From assembly GCA_018223365.1 (NCBI GenBank), contig JAGTTP010000002.1, forward strand, positions 823,501 through 887,500: a stretch of 64,000 nucleotides of DNA. Direction: 5' to 3'. Source of the DNA: Clostridiaceae bacterium Marseille-Q4145 (GTDB lineage Bacteria > Bacillota > Clostridia > Lachnospirales > Lachnospiraceae). The notes under the pieces were generated by a model that did no database searches, had not been told where the DNA came from, and worked only from the letters and a program-made list of their open reading frames with translations. Below, piece by piece: positions 1-9,686 of the stretch. Each line of letters starts with the position of its first letter. Position 1 is the first letter of the stretch. Both the position numbers and the translations under genes were made by a program.

Positions 1-778
1 TTCTTCCGGCCAGACGGATGAACTCATAGGATACACCCGCGATCACCGGAACCAGCAGGATACGAAACAGCACCCGCAGGGCCGGGGATTCCACCCGGAT
101 AAAAATAAAGAAAATGATACTGATGATCATAACAATAAACAGGAAACTGGTACCACAGCGGGCATGATACCGGGAACTTTTCCGCACATTCCGTACATTC
201 AGCTCTCTTCCCCGTTCAATGCAGTTGATGCATTTATGTTCTGCGCCGTGATACATATAAGTCCGCTTAATATCCTTCATACAGGAAATAAGCACCACAT
301 ACAGGGTAAACAGTCCCAGACGGATGACACCCTCCACAATAGCCAGCAGTGTGTTGGACACAATGTATTTACGGAAGAATCCGGAAATCACATAGGGCAG
401 AACCATGAAAATGGCTACCGCCATAAAGATGGAAAATGCCACCGTGCAGCCCATAACCACTTTTTCCGCTTTTTCTTTGAATACGTCTGTCAGGAGTTTT
501 TCCAGTCTGCCCGGCTCCTGATCCTGCTCCTCGTCCTCGTAAAAACTTGCAGAATAACTTAAGCTCTCCATGCCAAGGATCAGAGAATCTATAAAATTTA
601 CCATGCCCCGGATCAGCGGCAGCTTTGCCCACGGCTTGTCCGCAGCAATTCCTTTGTACACTTCTGTGTGTACTTCGATCTGTCCGTCCGGTTTTCTTAC
701 GGCCACAGAGTATTTCTCTTTATTTTTCATCATGATGCCTTCCAGCACCGCCTGGCCGCCAATTCCTGATGGTCTCAA
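1..778 (-). CDS. DUF1385 family membrane protein (YqhQ-like), partial
   Basis: The reading frame enters from the left edge, so the C-terminus is missing. The start is a TTG at 778, chosen because AAAGGACG sits about 8 nt upstream and because it keeps the family N-terminus, seen here as GIGGQAVLEGIMMKNK. Later comes a hydrophobic stretch (VAFSIFMAVAIFMVLPYVI), then the conserved MYHGAEHKCINCIERG segment, then a second hydrophobic stretch (FIVMIISIIFFIFI). These are hallmarks of DUF1385/YqhQ, a predicted metal-dependent membrane protein whose biochemical role is not firmly established. It lies 120 nt downstream of rpmE, and in many Clostridia rpmE-DUF1385 is followed by prmC and prfA, which would be off the window. 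Confidence 0.85.
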   Translation of the reverse strand, partial: MRPSGIGGQAVLEGIMMKNKEKYSVAVRKPDGQIEVHTEVYKGIAADKPWAKLPLIRGMVNFIDSLILGMESLSYSASFYEDEEQDQEPGRLEKLLTDVFKEKAEKVVMGCTVAFSIFMAVAIFMVLPYVISGFFRKYIVSNTLLAIVEGVIRLGLFTLYVVLISCMKDIKRTYMYHGAEHKCINCIERGRELNVRNVRKSSRYHARCGTSFLFIVMIISIIFFIFIRVESPALRVLFRILLVPVIAGVSYEFIRLAGR

Positions 779-897
779 TTTTTCACGTCCTTTTACATAA
801 CTATTACGGTATCATTTTCAGAGCCAATTCGCATGACTCTGAATAATTCAAAAACGGGTTGAGATTAATCATAACCTCAACCCTGATTTCCGCAATC

Positions 898-1098
898 TTA
901 TTTAATACCGTATTTGCGATTGAACTTATCGATACGTCCGCGAGCTGCTGCTGCTTTCTGCTGTCCAGTGTAGAACGGATGGCATTTGGAGCAAATCTCA
1001 ACGTGGATATCGGATTTGGTAGAACCTGTTACGAAAGTGTTTCCACAGTTGCAGGTTACAGTTGCCTGATAGTAGTTCGGATGGATTCCTTCTCTCAT
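898..1098 (-). CDS. rpmE: 50S ribosomal protein L31 (bL31)
   Basis: A 66-residue protein beginning MREGIHPNYYQ, the usual bL31 opening. The start is the ATG at 1098, preceded by AGAGGTG at good spacing; a GTG nine bases upstream is in frame but coincides with that ribosome-binding site. Cys16, Cys18, Cys36 and Cys39 make it the zinc-binding (C+) form of L31, which bridges the two ribosomal subunits and can act as a zinc store. It follows rho on the same strand but has its own sigma-A type promoter in the gap, so it can be expressed independently of rho. Confidence 0.96.
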   Translation of the reverse strand: MREGIHPNYYQATVTCNCGNTFVTGSTKSDIHVEICSKCHPFYTGQQKAAAARGRIDKFNRKYGIK

Positions 1099-1237
1099 TG
1101 TTTTCACCTCTTCTTATTATTCGTGAACTTCCAGCTGTCGCTGATTCCCGGTCAATGCCGCTCCGATGTTTCCACGGCAAGATACCCCGGGCTATCCCTG
1201 CAAGTCCCTACAGGTATTTACTTACATTAGCCTTATG

Positions 1238-1266
1238 ATTATAGCACACCATATATCATCATGCAA
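1238..1266 (-). promoter_or_regulatory. sigma-A type promoter of rpmE
   Basis: On the minus strand TTGCAT (1261-1266) is followed after 17 bases by TATAAT (1238-1243). The -10 is perfect and the -35 matches 5 of 6 positions. Transcription would start about 130 nt ahead of rpmE, giving it a sizeable untranslated leader. Confidence 0.65.
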
Positions 1267-1275
1267 GATCTTCTT

Positions 1276-2616
1276 TTAGAAAAATCTTGTCTTTTTGGCG
1301 TTCTGCGCGAATTCTTCGTTATTCTTGGTTTTCGCAAAGAGATTTAAAATGGTTTCTACCGCATCATCTGCTTTCATACCATTTAACGCCTTGCGGATAT
1401 TATCCATGGCCTGCTGCTCCTCGGAATTCAGAAGCAGATCTTCTCTTCTGGTACCGGACTTCGGAATGTCGATGGCCGGGAACACTCTCTTCTCAGACAG
1501 CTTTCTGTCCAGAACCAGCTCCATATTGCCGGTACTCTTGAATTCCTCATATACAACATCGTCCATCTTGCTCCCGGTATCTACCAGTGCCGTTGCCAGA
1601 ATCGTCAGGCTGCCGCCCTCTCTCATATTTCTGGCTGCACCGAAGAAACGCTTCGGCATGTGAAGAGCTGCCGGATCAAGACCGCCGGAGAGGGTTCTTC
1701 CGCTGGGCGGAACGGTGAGGTTGTAGGCCCGGGCCAGTCTTGTGATACTGTCCAGAAGAATGGCCACGTCACGTCCGGACTCTACCAGACGTTTTGCACG
1801 TTCAATCACCATCTCGGAAATTCTCTTGTGGCGCTCTGCCAGTTCGTCGAAGGTGGAGTATACGACTTCTACATTTTTACCGGAAATCGCTTCTTTTACA
1901 TCGGTAACCTCCTCCGGACGTTCATCAATCAACAGAATGATAAGATACATCTCCGGATTATTGGTCGTAATGGATTTCGCTACATCCTTTAAGAGGGTTG
2001 TCTTACCTGCCTTTGGCGGGGAAACAATCATACCTCTTTGTCCTTTACCGATGGGGGCGATCTCATCCACAATACGGACTGCCATGCTGCCGCCTTCCCG
2101 CTCGAGACGAATTCTCTCATTGGGGAAAATAGGAGTCAGGTCTTCAAAATTGGGTCTCTTTGCATTCACATCCGGAGCCAGTCCATTGACGTCCTTCAGA
2201 TACAGAAGGGCACTGAACTTTTCCCGCTCGGTTTTTACTTTTGTATTGCCGGTCACAATATCTCCGGTCTTCAGGTTAAAGCGGCGGATCTGCGCCGGTG
2301 ATACATAGACGTCATGGTCGCCCGGCAGATAGTGGTCACTTCTGATAAATCCAAATCCATCGGACATGACTTCCAATACGCCAGTGATCGTCTGTCCGCT
2401 GTCCAGCTGTTCCAGGTCGGAAACGCTTTTTCCGGTCTCTGCCGCCTGGGTTTTTACTCTTTCCGCCGCTGCTGCTTTTTCATCTGCTTCCAGCATTGCA
2501 TCAATCACAGCTTCTTTCCGCATGGTGGACGTTCCTTTGATTCCTCTGTTTTTCGCCACGTCACGCAGTATTGCCAGTGAAAGTGATTCGTACTTTTCTC
2601 TCATATCTCCTGCCAT
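1276..2616 (-). CDS. rho: transcription termination factor Rho
   Basis: A 446-residue hexameric RNA-dependent ATPase that ends untranslated transcripts. In order there is a Rho N-terminal helical domain (about 5-45), a short Lys/Ala/Glu linker, a cold-shock-like RNA-binding domain (about 75-140, including SDGFGFIRS), then the RecA-type motor with Walker A PPKAGKTT near 200-207, Walker B LIILLIDE near 225-231, and the LDSITRLARAYN segment. The ATG at 2616 is preceded by AGGAGG at 6-7 nt. Length and motifs are normal for Firmicutes Rho, and the long N-terminal insertions of Actinobacteria are absent. It is the first gene of the rho-rpmE-DUF1385 run and is divergent from the radical SAM gene. 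Confidence 0.97.
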   Translation of the reverse strand: MAGDMREKYESLSLAILRDVAKNRGIKGTSTMRKEAVIDAMLEADEKAAAAERVKTQAAETGKSVSDLEQLDSGQTITGVLEVMSDGFGFIRSDHYLPGDHDVYVSPAQIRRFNLKTGDIVTGNTKVKTEREKFSALLYLKDVNGLAPDVNAKRPNFEDLTPIFPNERIRLEREGGSMAVRIVDEIAPIGKGQRGMIVSPPKAGKTTLLKDVAKSITTNNPEMYLIILLIDERPEEVTDVKEAISGKNVEVVYSTFDELAERHKRISEMVIERAKRLVESGRDVAILLDSITRLARAYNLTVPPSGRTLSGGLDPAALHMPKRFFGAARNMREGGSLTILATALVDTGSKMDDVVYEEFKSTGNMELVLDRKLSEKRVFPAIDIPKSGTRREDLLLNSEEQQAMDNIRKALNGMKADDAVETILNLFAKTKNNEEFAQNAKKTRFF

Positions 2617-2841
2617 AAATTCCTCCTGTTATATTCCCTGTGTATTCATGTTCTGTTTTTCTCCGGGAAAGCCTCTATCTGATCTGATGCGGCTGTCTAA
2701 ACGAATTGCTTCTATATATTTTCTCAGAATCGTGGTTTCGCACTAGGTGCTGTTATTAGTATACTATCTTTATGTCCAAATGAAAAGTGAAACTTTTTAG
2801 AAATCATTGATTTTTATATTTTCCTATGTTAGATTGAAGAC

Positions 2842-3813
2842 ATGAATTTATGGAATGATAAACCCTACCACTCACTGGATTATGAATTAAAAAGCCGCTT
2901 TGGAGAAAAGGTATACCGGCTGGCCTTAAACGGAGGCATGACCTGCCCGAACCGTGACGGAACCATCGGCCGCGGCGGCTGCATTTTCTGCAGCGCAGGC
3001 GGTTCCGGCGATTTTGCCGCCCCTGCTTCTCTGTCTGTTACAGATCAGATTCATGCAGGGCAGAAGCTCTTATCTGCCAAACGCCCCGTCCGAAAATACA
3101 TTGCCTATTTCCAGGCCTTCACGAACACCTATGCTCCGGTTTCCTATCTTCGTTCTGTTTTTACGGAAGCCATCCGGCAGCCGGAGATTGAAATCCTGGC
3201 CATCGCCACACGCCCGGACTGTCTGGAACCTCCCGTTGTGGAACTTTTAGAAGAGCTGAACCGGATCAAACCGGTCTGGGTCGAACTGGGACTTCAGACA
3301 GTTCACGAAGACACGGCAGCCTTTATCCGGCGCGGATATCCGCTTTCCGTCTATGAAGATGCTGTGCAGAGACTTCGAAAAGCTGGTCTGGAAGTGATTA
3401 CCCATGTGATCCTTGGCCTTCCCGGCGAAGACCACGAAAGGATGCTGGACACGATCCGCTATCTGAATACCACAGACACACAGGGTATCAAACTCCAGCT
3501 TCTTCACATTTTGAAGGGAACGGATCTGGCGGATGTTTACGCTGCCCGCCCATTTCCTGTATTTACCATGGAGGAGTATGTAAGCACAGTTGTGGACTGC
3601 GTGGAGATTCTTCGTCCGGACATGGTTCTTCATCGTCTGACCGGTGACGGCCCGAAGGATCTTCTGATTGCGCCCACCTGGAGTCTTGCCAAACGTCAGG
3701 TGCTCAATACCATCCACCGGGAATTCCGGATCCGGGATACCTGGCAGGGAAAATATGCTCATTCATCAAAGGGGGAGGAAATTTCTTATGGCAGACACAT
3801 TGACACTCTATAA
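2842..3813 (+). CDS. TIGR01212 family radical SAM protein (YhcC/YtqA-like)
   Basis: A 323-residue radical SAM enzyme. Cys35, Cys47 and Cys50 (within TCPNRDG...GGCIFCS) form the wide-spaced cluster motif typical of the YhcC/YtqA group, which coordinates the 4Fe-4S cluster that cleaves S-adenosylmethionine. ELGLQTVHEDT and HVILGLPGE are conserved barrel segments of the same family. The substrate is not established here. The start ATG at 2842 has only a weak ribosome-binding site, but the family N-terminus (WNDKPYHSLDYEL) supports it. The 3' end overlaps the next gene by 26 nt, suggesting co-transcription. Confidence 0.9.
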   Translation: MNLWNDKPYHSLDYELKSRFGEKVYRLALNGGMTCPNRDGTIGRGGCIFCSAGGSGDFAAPASLSVTDQIHAGQKLLSAKRPVRKYIAYFQAFTNTYAPVSYLRSVFTEAIRQPEIEILAIATRPDCLEPPVVELLEELNRIKPVWVELGLQTVHEDTAAFIRRGYPLSVYEDAVQRLRKAGLEVITHVILGLPGEDHERMLDTIRYLNTTDTQGIKLQLLHILKGTDLADVYAARPFPVFTMEEYVSTVVDCVEILRPDMVLHRLTGDGPKDLLIAPTWSLAKRQVLNTIHREFRIRDTWQGKYAHSSKGEEISYGRHIDTL

Positions 3814-4300
3814 GCTGATTATCCTGAAAATGCTGGATCAGGCGGATGCCCCGCTGACCGGTGCTCAGATTACGGATTTTATTCTGGAAAAGGAATATAC
3901 CAACTATTTCACTCTTCAGCAGGTACTTTCTGAAATGGAAGAAACCGGACTTGTACTCGTATCATCCAGCCGGAACAGCACCATCTACCGGATTACCGAT
4001 TCCGGCCGCCACACTCTTACGTATTTTGGAGATAAAGTATCCGAAACGATCTGCTCAGAGATTACTGCCTTTCTGGAAGAGCATCAGATTGAGATCCGTA
4101 ATGCGTTATCCAATGTGGCAGATTATTTTCCTTCCAACGACGGCGGATACATGGTACGCTGCCAGGTCCGGGAACACAGCTCCACCCTCATTGAGCTGAA
4201 TCTTTCTGTCCCTACAAAAAAAGAGGCCGACTCTGTCTGCCAGAACTGGCAGAGCAAAAGTCAGTCTCTCTATGCTCATATTATGAAAGAACTTCTGTAA
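3788..4300 (+). CDS. DUF4364 family protein
   Basis: A 170-residue protein starting MADTLTLYKLIILKMLDQ. The start at 3788 is fixed by GGGGGAGG about 9 nt upstream; a longer in-frame reading from 3668 would sit wholly inside the previous gene. The N-terminal half looks like a winged helix (TGAQITDFILEKEYTNYFTLQQVLSEMEETGLV), followed by an alpha/beta domain. This matches DUF4364, a Clostridia family presumed to be transcriptional regulators; the target is unknown. It converges on the AI-2E gene, with only 15 nt between the two stops. Confidence 0.85.
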   Translation: MADTLTLYKLIILKMLDQADAPLTGAQITDFILEKEYTNYFTLQQVLSEMEETGLVLVSSSRNSTIYRITDSGRHTLTYFGDKVSETICSEITAFLEEHQIEIRNALSNVADYFPSNDGGYMVRCQVREHSSTLIELNLSVPTKKEADSVCQNWQSKSQSLYAHIMKELL

Positions 4301-4315
4301 GCTGCATCCGGAGCT

Positions 4316-5473
4316 TTATTCGCCCCGGCGCAGGGTATGAATATCCGCTGCCAGTTCTCTGCAGCTTTCTATCACATGATCGAATGCACCTGCCTCGTAG
4401 AGCTGTATCAGAATCAGCCCCACGGGGACAGCCACGATCATTCCTATAATTCCCCCTATCCGATATCCTACAAACAAGAACACCAGTGTTGTCATAGGAT
4501 CTATACCGATGCTGTCTCCTACTATTTTGGGCTGGATCAGTTGTCTTGTGACCTGCGTCACTGCATACAATATCAGAATCCCTGCTGCCATCGGGAGTTT
4601 TCCTCCCAGCGCACAGCATACCGCCCATGGAATTAACACGGTTCCGGTTCCCAGCATGGGCAGAAAATCCAAAAATGCGATAAGCACACCCAAAAGCAAT
4701 GCATAATCCACCCGCAGGATCAAAAACCCTATGGCAAGAATAACAAACACGATGAACATAATCTTAAACTGCGCCCGGAAATAGCCTCCAACCGCGTACT
4801 TCAGTTTTTTCCAGACCATGGAAATCTGTCTGCGTGTATCTTCCGGAATCACTTTTTCTGCCAGCGCATGCATCCGCTCTCTCTGGGCAATGAAAAAATA
4901 GGCAAACAGCAGTACAAACAGGAAGGAAACCAGAAGGGCCGGAATTTTGCCCGCTGCAGTTCCTGCTGCTCCTACCGTCACACCCCCAAGACTTCCCACC
5001 AGATTTCCCAGATTGGAAGTCAGAAGGGTCGTCACTTCATTAATCTTCTGTCCCGCCTCCGGTGACAGTCTTCCTGCCAAATGTTCCAGATTCAGGGACG
5101 CTGTATTTAACATCTGGACCAGGGAATGGTAATAGTCCGGCATCCGCTCCAACAGCACTCCGGCCTCCCCAAAGAGCCAGCTGACCAGATAATAACATCC
5201 AAGAACAATCAGTAAAATCACTCCTGCAATAATGCCAAAAGAACTGTGGCTTCTGACAATATGCAGATGTTTTTCCAGAAAACGGACCAGTGGATTTGCA
5301 ATCTGGGCGATCAGCCATCCGGTCAGCATGGGAAGAAAAAACTTAAATGCCCATGGACCTAACAGCACCAGGACCAATACTTCCATTGCAAATACGCCCA
5401 CATTCAAAAGGTTCTTACCGATCCTGTCTCTGATCTTTACTCCCTCGATTTTCTCAGATGTCTCCTCTTTCAT
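4316..5473 (-). CDS. AI-2E family transporter (putative membrane permease)
   Basis: A 385-residue polytopic membrane protein with about eight hydrophobic segments. The C-terminal half carries the family pattern seen as FLDFLPMLGTGTVLIPWA and QPKIVGDSIGIDPMTTLVFLFVGYRIGGIIGMIVAVP. The AI-2E family includes TqsA, implicated in autoinducer-2 export, and Na+/H+ antiporter-like members, so the substrate cannot be assigned here. The ATG at 5473 has GGAGG 9 nt upstream and lies 20 nt inside the 3' end of ysxC, implying translational coupling at the end of the lon-ysxC run. Confidence 0.9.
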   Translation of the reverse strand: MKEETSEKIEGVKIRDRIGKNLLNVGVFAMEVLVLVLLGPWAFKFFLPMLTGWLIAQIANPLVRFLEKHLHIVRSHSSFGIIAGVILLIVLGCYYLVSWLFGEAGVLLERMPDYYHSLVQMLNTASLNLEHLAGRLSPEAGQKINEVTTLLTSNLGNLVGSLGGVTVGAAGTAAGKIPALLVSFLFVLLFAYFFIAQRERMHALAEKVIPEDTRRQISMVWKKLKYAVGGYFRAQFKIMFIVFVILAIGFLILRVDYALLLGVLIAFLDFLPMLGTGTVLIPWAVCCALGGKLPMAAGILILYAVTQVTRQLIQPKIVGDSIGIDPMTTLVFLFVGYRIGGIIGMIVAVPVGLILIQLYEAGAFDHVIESCRELAADIHTLRRGE

Positions 5474-6065
5474 CAGACGTTTCCTCCATATAAGACGTAA
5501 TCAAGTTCCAGATTTCATCTCTGCCCTGTTTCGTCTCTGCGGAAAACGGGATCAGCTGCGTTCCCGGAACCAGCTTCAGCCCGTCTTTTAAAATCTTTAA
5601 TTGTTTTTGTACCTGGCTTCTCTTGATCTTATCCAGTTTCGTGGCAATGATGACCGGTTCGTAGCCCTGAGCAAGAATCCACTGATACATGTCTTTATCA
5701 TTGGCAGATGGCTCATGACGGATATCAATGAGCAAAAAGACTGCTTTCAGCTGTTTGGAGCCATGCAGATAATTTTCAATCATCCGCCCCCATTTTGCCT
5801 TAATCTCATTACTGACCTTTGCATAGCCATAACCCGGAAGATCCACCAGATACAATTCCTGATTGACTTTATAAAAATTAATCGTCTGCGTCTTGCCCGG
5901 CTGGGAAGATGTTCTTGCCAGGGATTTCCGGTTCAGCAGTCCGTTGATCAGGGAAGATTTTCCCACATTGGATTTGCCTGCAAACGCCACCTCCGGAAGC
6001 TGATTGTCCGGAAGCTTGCTGGTAATACCACAGACGGTCTCCAGCTCTGCCTGTTTAATGATCAT
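5454..6065 (-). CDS. ysxC: ribosome biogenesis GTP-binding protein YsxC/EngB
   Basis: A 203-residue TrmE-Era-class GTPase needed for late assembly of the 50S subunit. The G1 loop GKSNVGKSS (30-38), G3 DLPGYG (75-80) and G4 TKLD (142-145) are intact, and the RTSSQPGKTQTINFY switch region is typical. It lies 17 nt downstream of lon on the same strand, the lon-ysxC order conserved in Bacillus and Clostridia. Confidence 0.95.
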   Translation of the reverse strand: MIIKQAELETVCGITSKLPDNQLPEVAFAGKSNVGKSSLINGLLNRKSLARTSSQPGKTQTINFYKVNQELYLVDLPGYGYAKVSNEIKAKWGRMIENYLHGSKQLKAVFLLIDIRHEPSANDKDMYQWILAQGYEPVIIATKLDKIKRSQVQKQLKILKDGLKLVPGTQLIPFSAETKQGRDEIWNLITSYMEETSDERGDI

Positions 6066-6082
6066 ATGATTTCCTTTCTCCC

Positions 6083-8386
6083 TTACGCAAATGCATGGGA
6101 AAGCACTTCATCCATCGTTCCCGCATAGACCAGTTCCATTCCACCGGTAATCTCTTTGGAAAGTTCTTCCACATCTCTGCGGTTCTTCTCCGGCACAATA
6201 ACGGTCTGCATACCGGCGCTCTTGGCTGCCAGCAGTTTTTCCTTTAATCCGCCGATAGGAAGGACTCTTCCCCGAAGGGTAATCTCTCCGGTCATAGCCA
6301 CATCAGCGCGAACCGGACGATTCAGAATAGCAGAGAGCATAGCCGTGGTCATGGTGATGCCCGCTGACGGTCCGTCTTTAGGTACTGCTCCTTCCGGAAT
6401 ATGAATGTGAATGTCATGCTCCTGGAAATAGTTCTTATCCAGCCCATACCCTTCACTGACAGAACGGATATAGCTGATGCCTGCTTTGGCAGATTCCTGC
6501 ATGACATCTCCCAGCTGGCCGGTCAGTTCAAAGGCACCTTTTCCCGGCATGAGATTGACTTCAATCTCCAGCGTATCTCCACCCACACTGGTCCATGCCA
6601 GTCCACGGACAACACCGATCTCATTTTTATCCAGTTTCTGTTGGAATTCATAGACGGTTTTTCCCAGATATTTTTCCAGATTACGTTCTGTAATATGTAC
6701 CTGTTTCTGTCCTTTTTCCAGTATCTCCCGGTCTGCCTTTCTGCAGAGGGCTGCCAGACGGCGCTCCAGACCTCTGACGCCTGCCTCTCTGGTATACTGG
6801 TGAATCATCTTCTCCATGGCTTTCCGGCTGACAGAAAACTGGTTTTCTGTCAATCCGTGCTGCTTCATCTGCTTGGGCAGAAGATGCTCCACTGCAATAT
6901 GCATCTTCTCATTTTCTGTATAGCTTCCCACCTCGATGATCTCCATACGGTCACGGAGCGGTCTGGGAATGGTCTGCATGTCATTTGCCGTACAAAGGAA
7001 CATCACTTCTGACAAATCCACCGGAAGTTCCACATAGTGATCCCGGAATTTTCCGTTTTGCTCACTGTCCAACACTTCCAGAAGGGCAGAGAAGGTATCT
7101 CCTCTGTGGTCACTGCTCACCTTGTCGATCTCATCCAGAACCATCAGCGGGTTCTTCACGCCTGCCTGACGGATACCGTCCACGATACGTCCCGGCATCG
7201 CCCCGATATAGGTTCTTCTATGTCCCCGGATCTCCGCCTCGTCATGGACGCCGCCCAGACAGATGCGCACGTATTTCTTATCCAGTGCATGAGCAATGGA
7301 ACGGGCAATGGATGTTTTCCCGGTTCCCGGCGGTCCTACCAGGCAGAGAATCGGTGTTTCTTTTGCATTGAGCATTTTCCGTACTGCCAGAAATTCCAGC
7401 ACGCGCTCTTTTACTTTTTTAAGGCCGTAGTGTTCTGCTTCCAGCACTTCTTCTGCCTTCTTCAGATCCAGGCAGTCCTCGCTCCGTTTGTCCCAGGGCA
7501 GCTCCAAAAGGGTCTCAATATATCCCCGGATGACAGATGCCTCAGCAGAGTTAAATCCGCTGTTCAGGAAACGCTGAATCTCTTTCTCCAGACGTTCCTT
7601 CACTTCATCGGAAGCTTCCAGCCGGTCAGCTGCTTCCCGGAACTGGGCCGCCTCTGCATTGGGGCCGTCGTCTCCCAGCTCTTCCCGGATGACCTTCATC
7701 TGCTCCCGCAGAATATATTCTTTCTGCTGTTTGTCCACCCGTGCCTTTACTTTTTCATGAATCTTTCTCCGGAATGCCTCTATCTCCATTTCGTTATTCA
7801 AAATAATACACAAGGCATCATACCGGTCTGCAAAATTCATATTCTCCAACAGTTCCTGCTGCTGTTCCCAGCCAAGCGGTGTATGGATGCTCACCTGCTC
7901 CATCAGTTTTTCCAGTGTAGTACTGGCAGAAACCTGTTTTGCCAGATCTTTTCCGATCTTTCCGGTACTCTGGCAATACCGCTCGAAAATCTCCTTCAGA
8001 TTCCGGAACATGGCCTCCTCCGGCAGATCATCCGCAATTTCATCCGGCAGGATGGAAACCTCCGCTTCCAGATATTCTTCTCCTGACAACTCCAGCAATC
8101 CGGCGCGGTCCACGCCTTCCACCAGTACCCGCATGATATTATGGGGCATTTTTACGATCTGTTTCACCTCTGAAATGATGCCCACAGCAAATACATCATC
8201 CTGTTCCGGGTTTTCCATCTCAGGATCCCGCTGTGTCACCACAAACAGTGGCTGTCCTTCCGCGACCGCGCGTTCTACCGCTTTTACCGATCTGGAACGG
8301 CTTACGTCAAAATGGGTAATCATTCCCGGAAGAATCGTCATTCCCCGCAATGCCACTGCCGGCATTTTCAGTGTGGAATTCTCCAT
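6083..8386 (-). CDS. lon: ATP-dependent Lon protease (LonA)
   Basis: A 767-residue cytosolic AAA+ serine protease. It has the LON substrate-binding domain (about 8-200), a coiled linker, an AAA module with Walker A GPPGTGKTS (351-359), and the C-terminal protease domain with the catalytic Ser674 in PKDGPSAG and the partner Lys in GGLKEK, forming the Ser-Lys dyad of the family. Length is normal. It sits between clpX and ysxC on one strand, and an intrinsic terminator after clpX partly insulates it from the clp genes. Confidence 0.97.
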   Translation of the reverse strand: MENSTLKMPAVALRGMTILPGMITHFDVSRSRSVKAVERAVAEGQPLFVVTQRDPEMENPEQDDVFAVGIISEVKQIVKMPHNIMRVLVEGVDRAGLLELSGEEYLEAEVSILPDEIADDLPEEAMFRNLKEIFERYCQSTGKIGKDLAKQVSASTTLEKLMEQVSIHTPLGWEQQQELLENMNFADRYDALCIILNNEMEIEAFRRKIHEKVKARVDKQQKEYILREQMKVIREELGDDGPNAEAAQFREAADRLEASDEVKERLEKEIQRFLNSGFNSAEASVIRGYIETLLELPWDKRSEDCLDLKKAEEVLEAEHYGLKKVKERVLEFLAVRKMLNAKETPILCLVGPPGTGKTSIARSIAHALDKKYVRICLGGVHDEAEIRGHRRTYIGAMPGRIVDGIRQAGVKNPLMVLDEIDKVSSDHRGDTFSALLEVLDSEQNGKFRDHYVELPVDLSEVMFLCTANDMQTIPRPLRDRMEIIEVGSYTENEKMHIAVEHLLPKQMKQHGLTENQFSVSRKAMEKMIHQYTREAGVRGLERRLAALCRKADREILEKGQKQVHITERNLEKYLGKTVYEFQQKLDKNEIGVVRGLAWTSVGGDTLEIEVNLMPGKGAFELTGQLGDVMQESAKAGISYIRSVSEGYGLDKNYFQEHDIHIHIPEGAVPKDGPSAGITMTTAMLSAILNRPVRADVAMTGEITLRGRVLPIGGLKEKLLAAKSAGMQTVIVPEKNRRDVEELSKEITGGMELVYAGTMDEVLSHAFA

Positions 8387-8409
8387 TTTCTCTTCCCCTC
8401 TCCGGTCAG

Positions 8410-8438
8410 AAAAAGGGCCTTATACGTAAGACCCTTTA
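8410..8438 (-). terminator. intrinsic terminator after clpX
   Basis: On the minus strand AAAGGGTCTTA and TAAGGCCCTTTTT form a stem with a CG loop and a run of T. It lies directly between the clpX stop and lon, so lon may depend on read-through or its own promoter. Confidence 0.7.
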
Positions 8439-8449
8439 TTTCCTCGTAA

Positions 8450-9673
8450 CTACTTTCTGGTGATCATCGGAACACCGGTTCCTTCCACCGCTTCCTTTGT
8501 CACCGTACAACTCTTAATTGTCTTGTCCGACGGGATCGTAAACATCAGATCCATCATCGTTTCCTCCATAATGGAACGGAGTCCTCTGGCTCCGGTCTTT
8601 CTGGAAATGGTTTTCTCTGCAATTGCCTTCACAGCGTCATCATCAAACTTCAGATCAACACCGTCCAGTTCAAACAACTTCTGGTACTGTTTGACAATGG
8701 AATTCTTCGGTTCCAGCAGAATCCGTACCATATCGTCTCTTTCCAACGGTTCCAGCGATACAGAGATCGGCACACGGCCCATGAACTCCGGAATCATACC
8801 GAATTTGATAAAGTCTTCGGGCAGTGCATGTTTTAGAAGCTCTCCCACATTATTCTGGCGTTTGTCCCGGATATCTGCATTGAATCCGATGGACTTCTGA
8901 TCCATACGGGTCTCAATGATCTTATCCAGTCCCTCAAAGGCACCGCCGCAGATAAACAGGATGTTCGTCGTATCAATCTGGATCAGTTCCTGATGGGGAT
9001 GCTTTCTTCCACCCTGAGGCGGAACAGAGGCAACGGTTCCTTCCAGAATCTTCAGAAGTGCCTGCTGTACACCTTCACCGGACACATCTCTGGTAATGGA
9101 CGGATTCTCGGATTTACGGGTAATCTTATCAATCTCGTCGATATAGATAATGCCTTTCTGGGCTCTCTCGATATCGTAATCCGCTGCCTGAATGATCTTC
9201 AGCAGAATATTTTCCACATCCTCACCCACATAACCGGCCTCGGTCAGTGTCGTTGCATCCGCAATTGCAAACGGAACATTCAAAATCTTTGCCAGGGTCT
9301 GTGCCAGCAGGGTCTTACCTGATCCGGTAGGTCCAAGCAACAGGATATTACTCTTCTGGAGTTCCACGTCCAGATCCTGTTCCGCAAGAATTCTTTTATA
9401 ATGATTATAGACAGCTACGGAAAGCACTTTCTTTGCTTTCTCCTGTCCAATTACATAATCGTCCAGGAATGCCTTGATCTCCTCCGGCTTCAGCAGATTG
9501 ATCTCCTCTGCTTCCGTACCGTTCTCCTCTTCGCCCATCTCTTCTTCGATAATCTCTGAGCAAAGTTCTACACACGCATCGCAGATATAGACGCCATTTG
9601 GTCCTTTTAAGAGCTTCATTACCTGACTCTCTGTCTTGCCGCAAAAGGAACATCTGATTTCATTTCTAGCCAT
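8450..9673 (-). CDS. clpX: ATP-dependent Clp protease ATP-binding subunit ClpX
   Basis: A 407-residue unfoldase that feeds tagged proteins into ClpP. An N-terminal zinc-binding domain has Cys8, Cys11, Cys31 and Cys34. The AAA+ core has Walker A GPTGSGKTLL, the pore loop GYVG (in LTEAGYVGEDVEN) and the RKH loop (GGRKHPHQ). The family's IGF-type ClpP-docking loop is seen near QKSIGF. It lies 13 nt downstream of clpP, so ClpX and ClpP would be made together. Confidence 0.97.
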   Translation of the reverse strand: MARNEIRCSFCGKTESQVMKLLKGPNGVYICDACVELCSEIIEEEMGEEENGTEAEEINLLKPEEIKAFLDDYVIGQEKAKKVLSVAVYNHYKRILAEQDLDVELQKSNILLLGPTGSGKTLLAQTLAKILNVPFAIADATTLTEAGYVGEDVENILLKIIQAADYDIERAQKGIIYIDEIDKITRKSENPSITRDVSGEGVQQALLKILEGTVASVPPQGGRKHPHQELIQIDTTNILFICGGAFEGLDKIIETRMDQKSIGFNADIRDKRQNNVGELLKHALPEDFIKFGMIPEFMGRVPISVSLEPLERDDMVRILLEPKNSIVKQYQKLFELDGVDLKFDDDAVKAIAEKTISRKTGARGLRSIMEETMMDLMFTIPSDKTIKSCTVTKEAVEGTGVPMITRK

Positions 9674-9686
9674 GTAATTCTCTCTC

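Noticed and set aside
58..800. Short frames of 76-132 codons near the left edge, both strands
   Set aside because: They are out of frame with the DUF1385 gene, which has conserved motifs and a TTG start with a ribosome-binding site.
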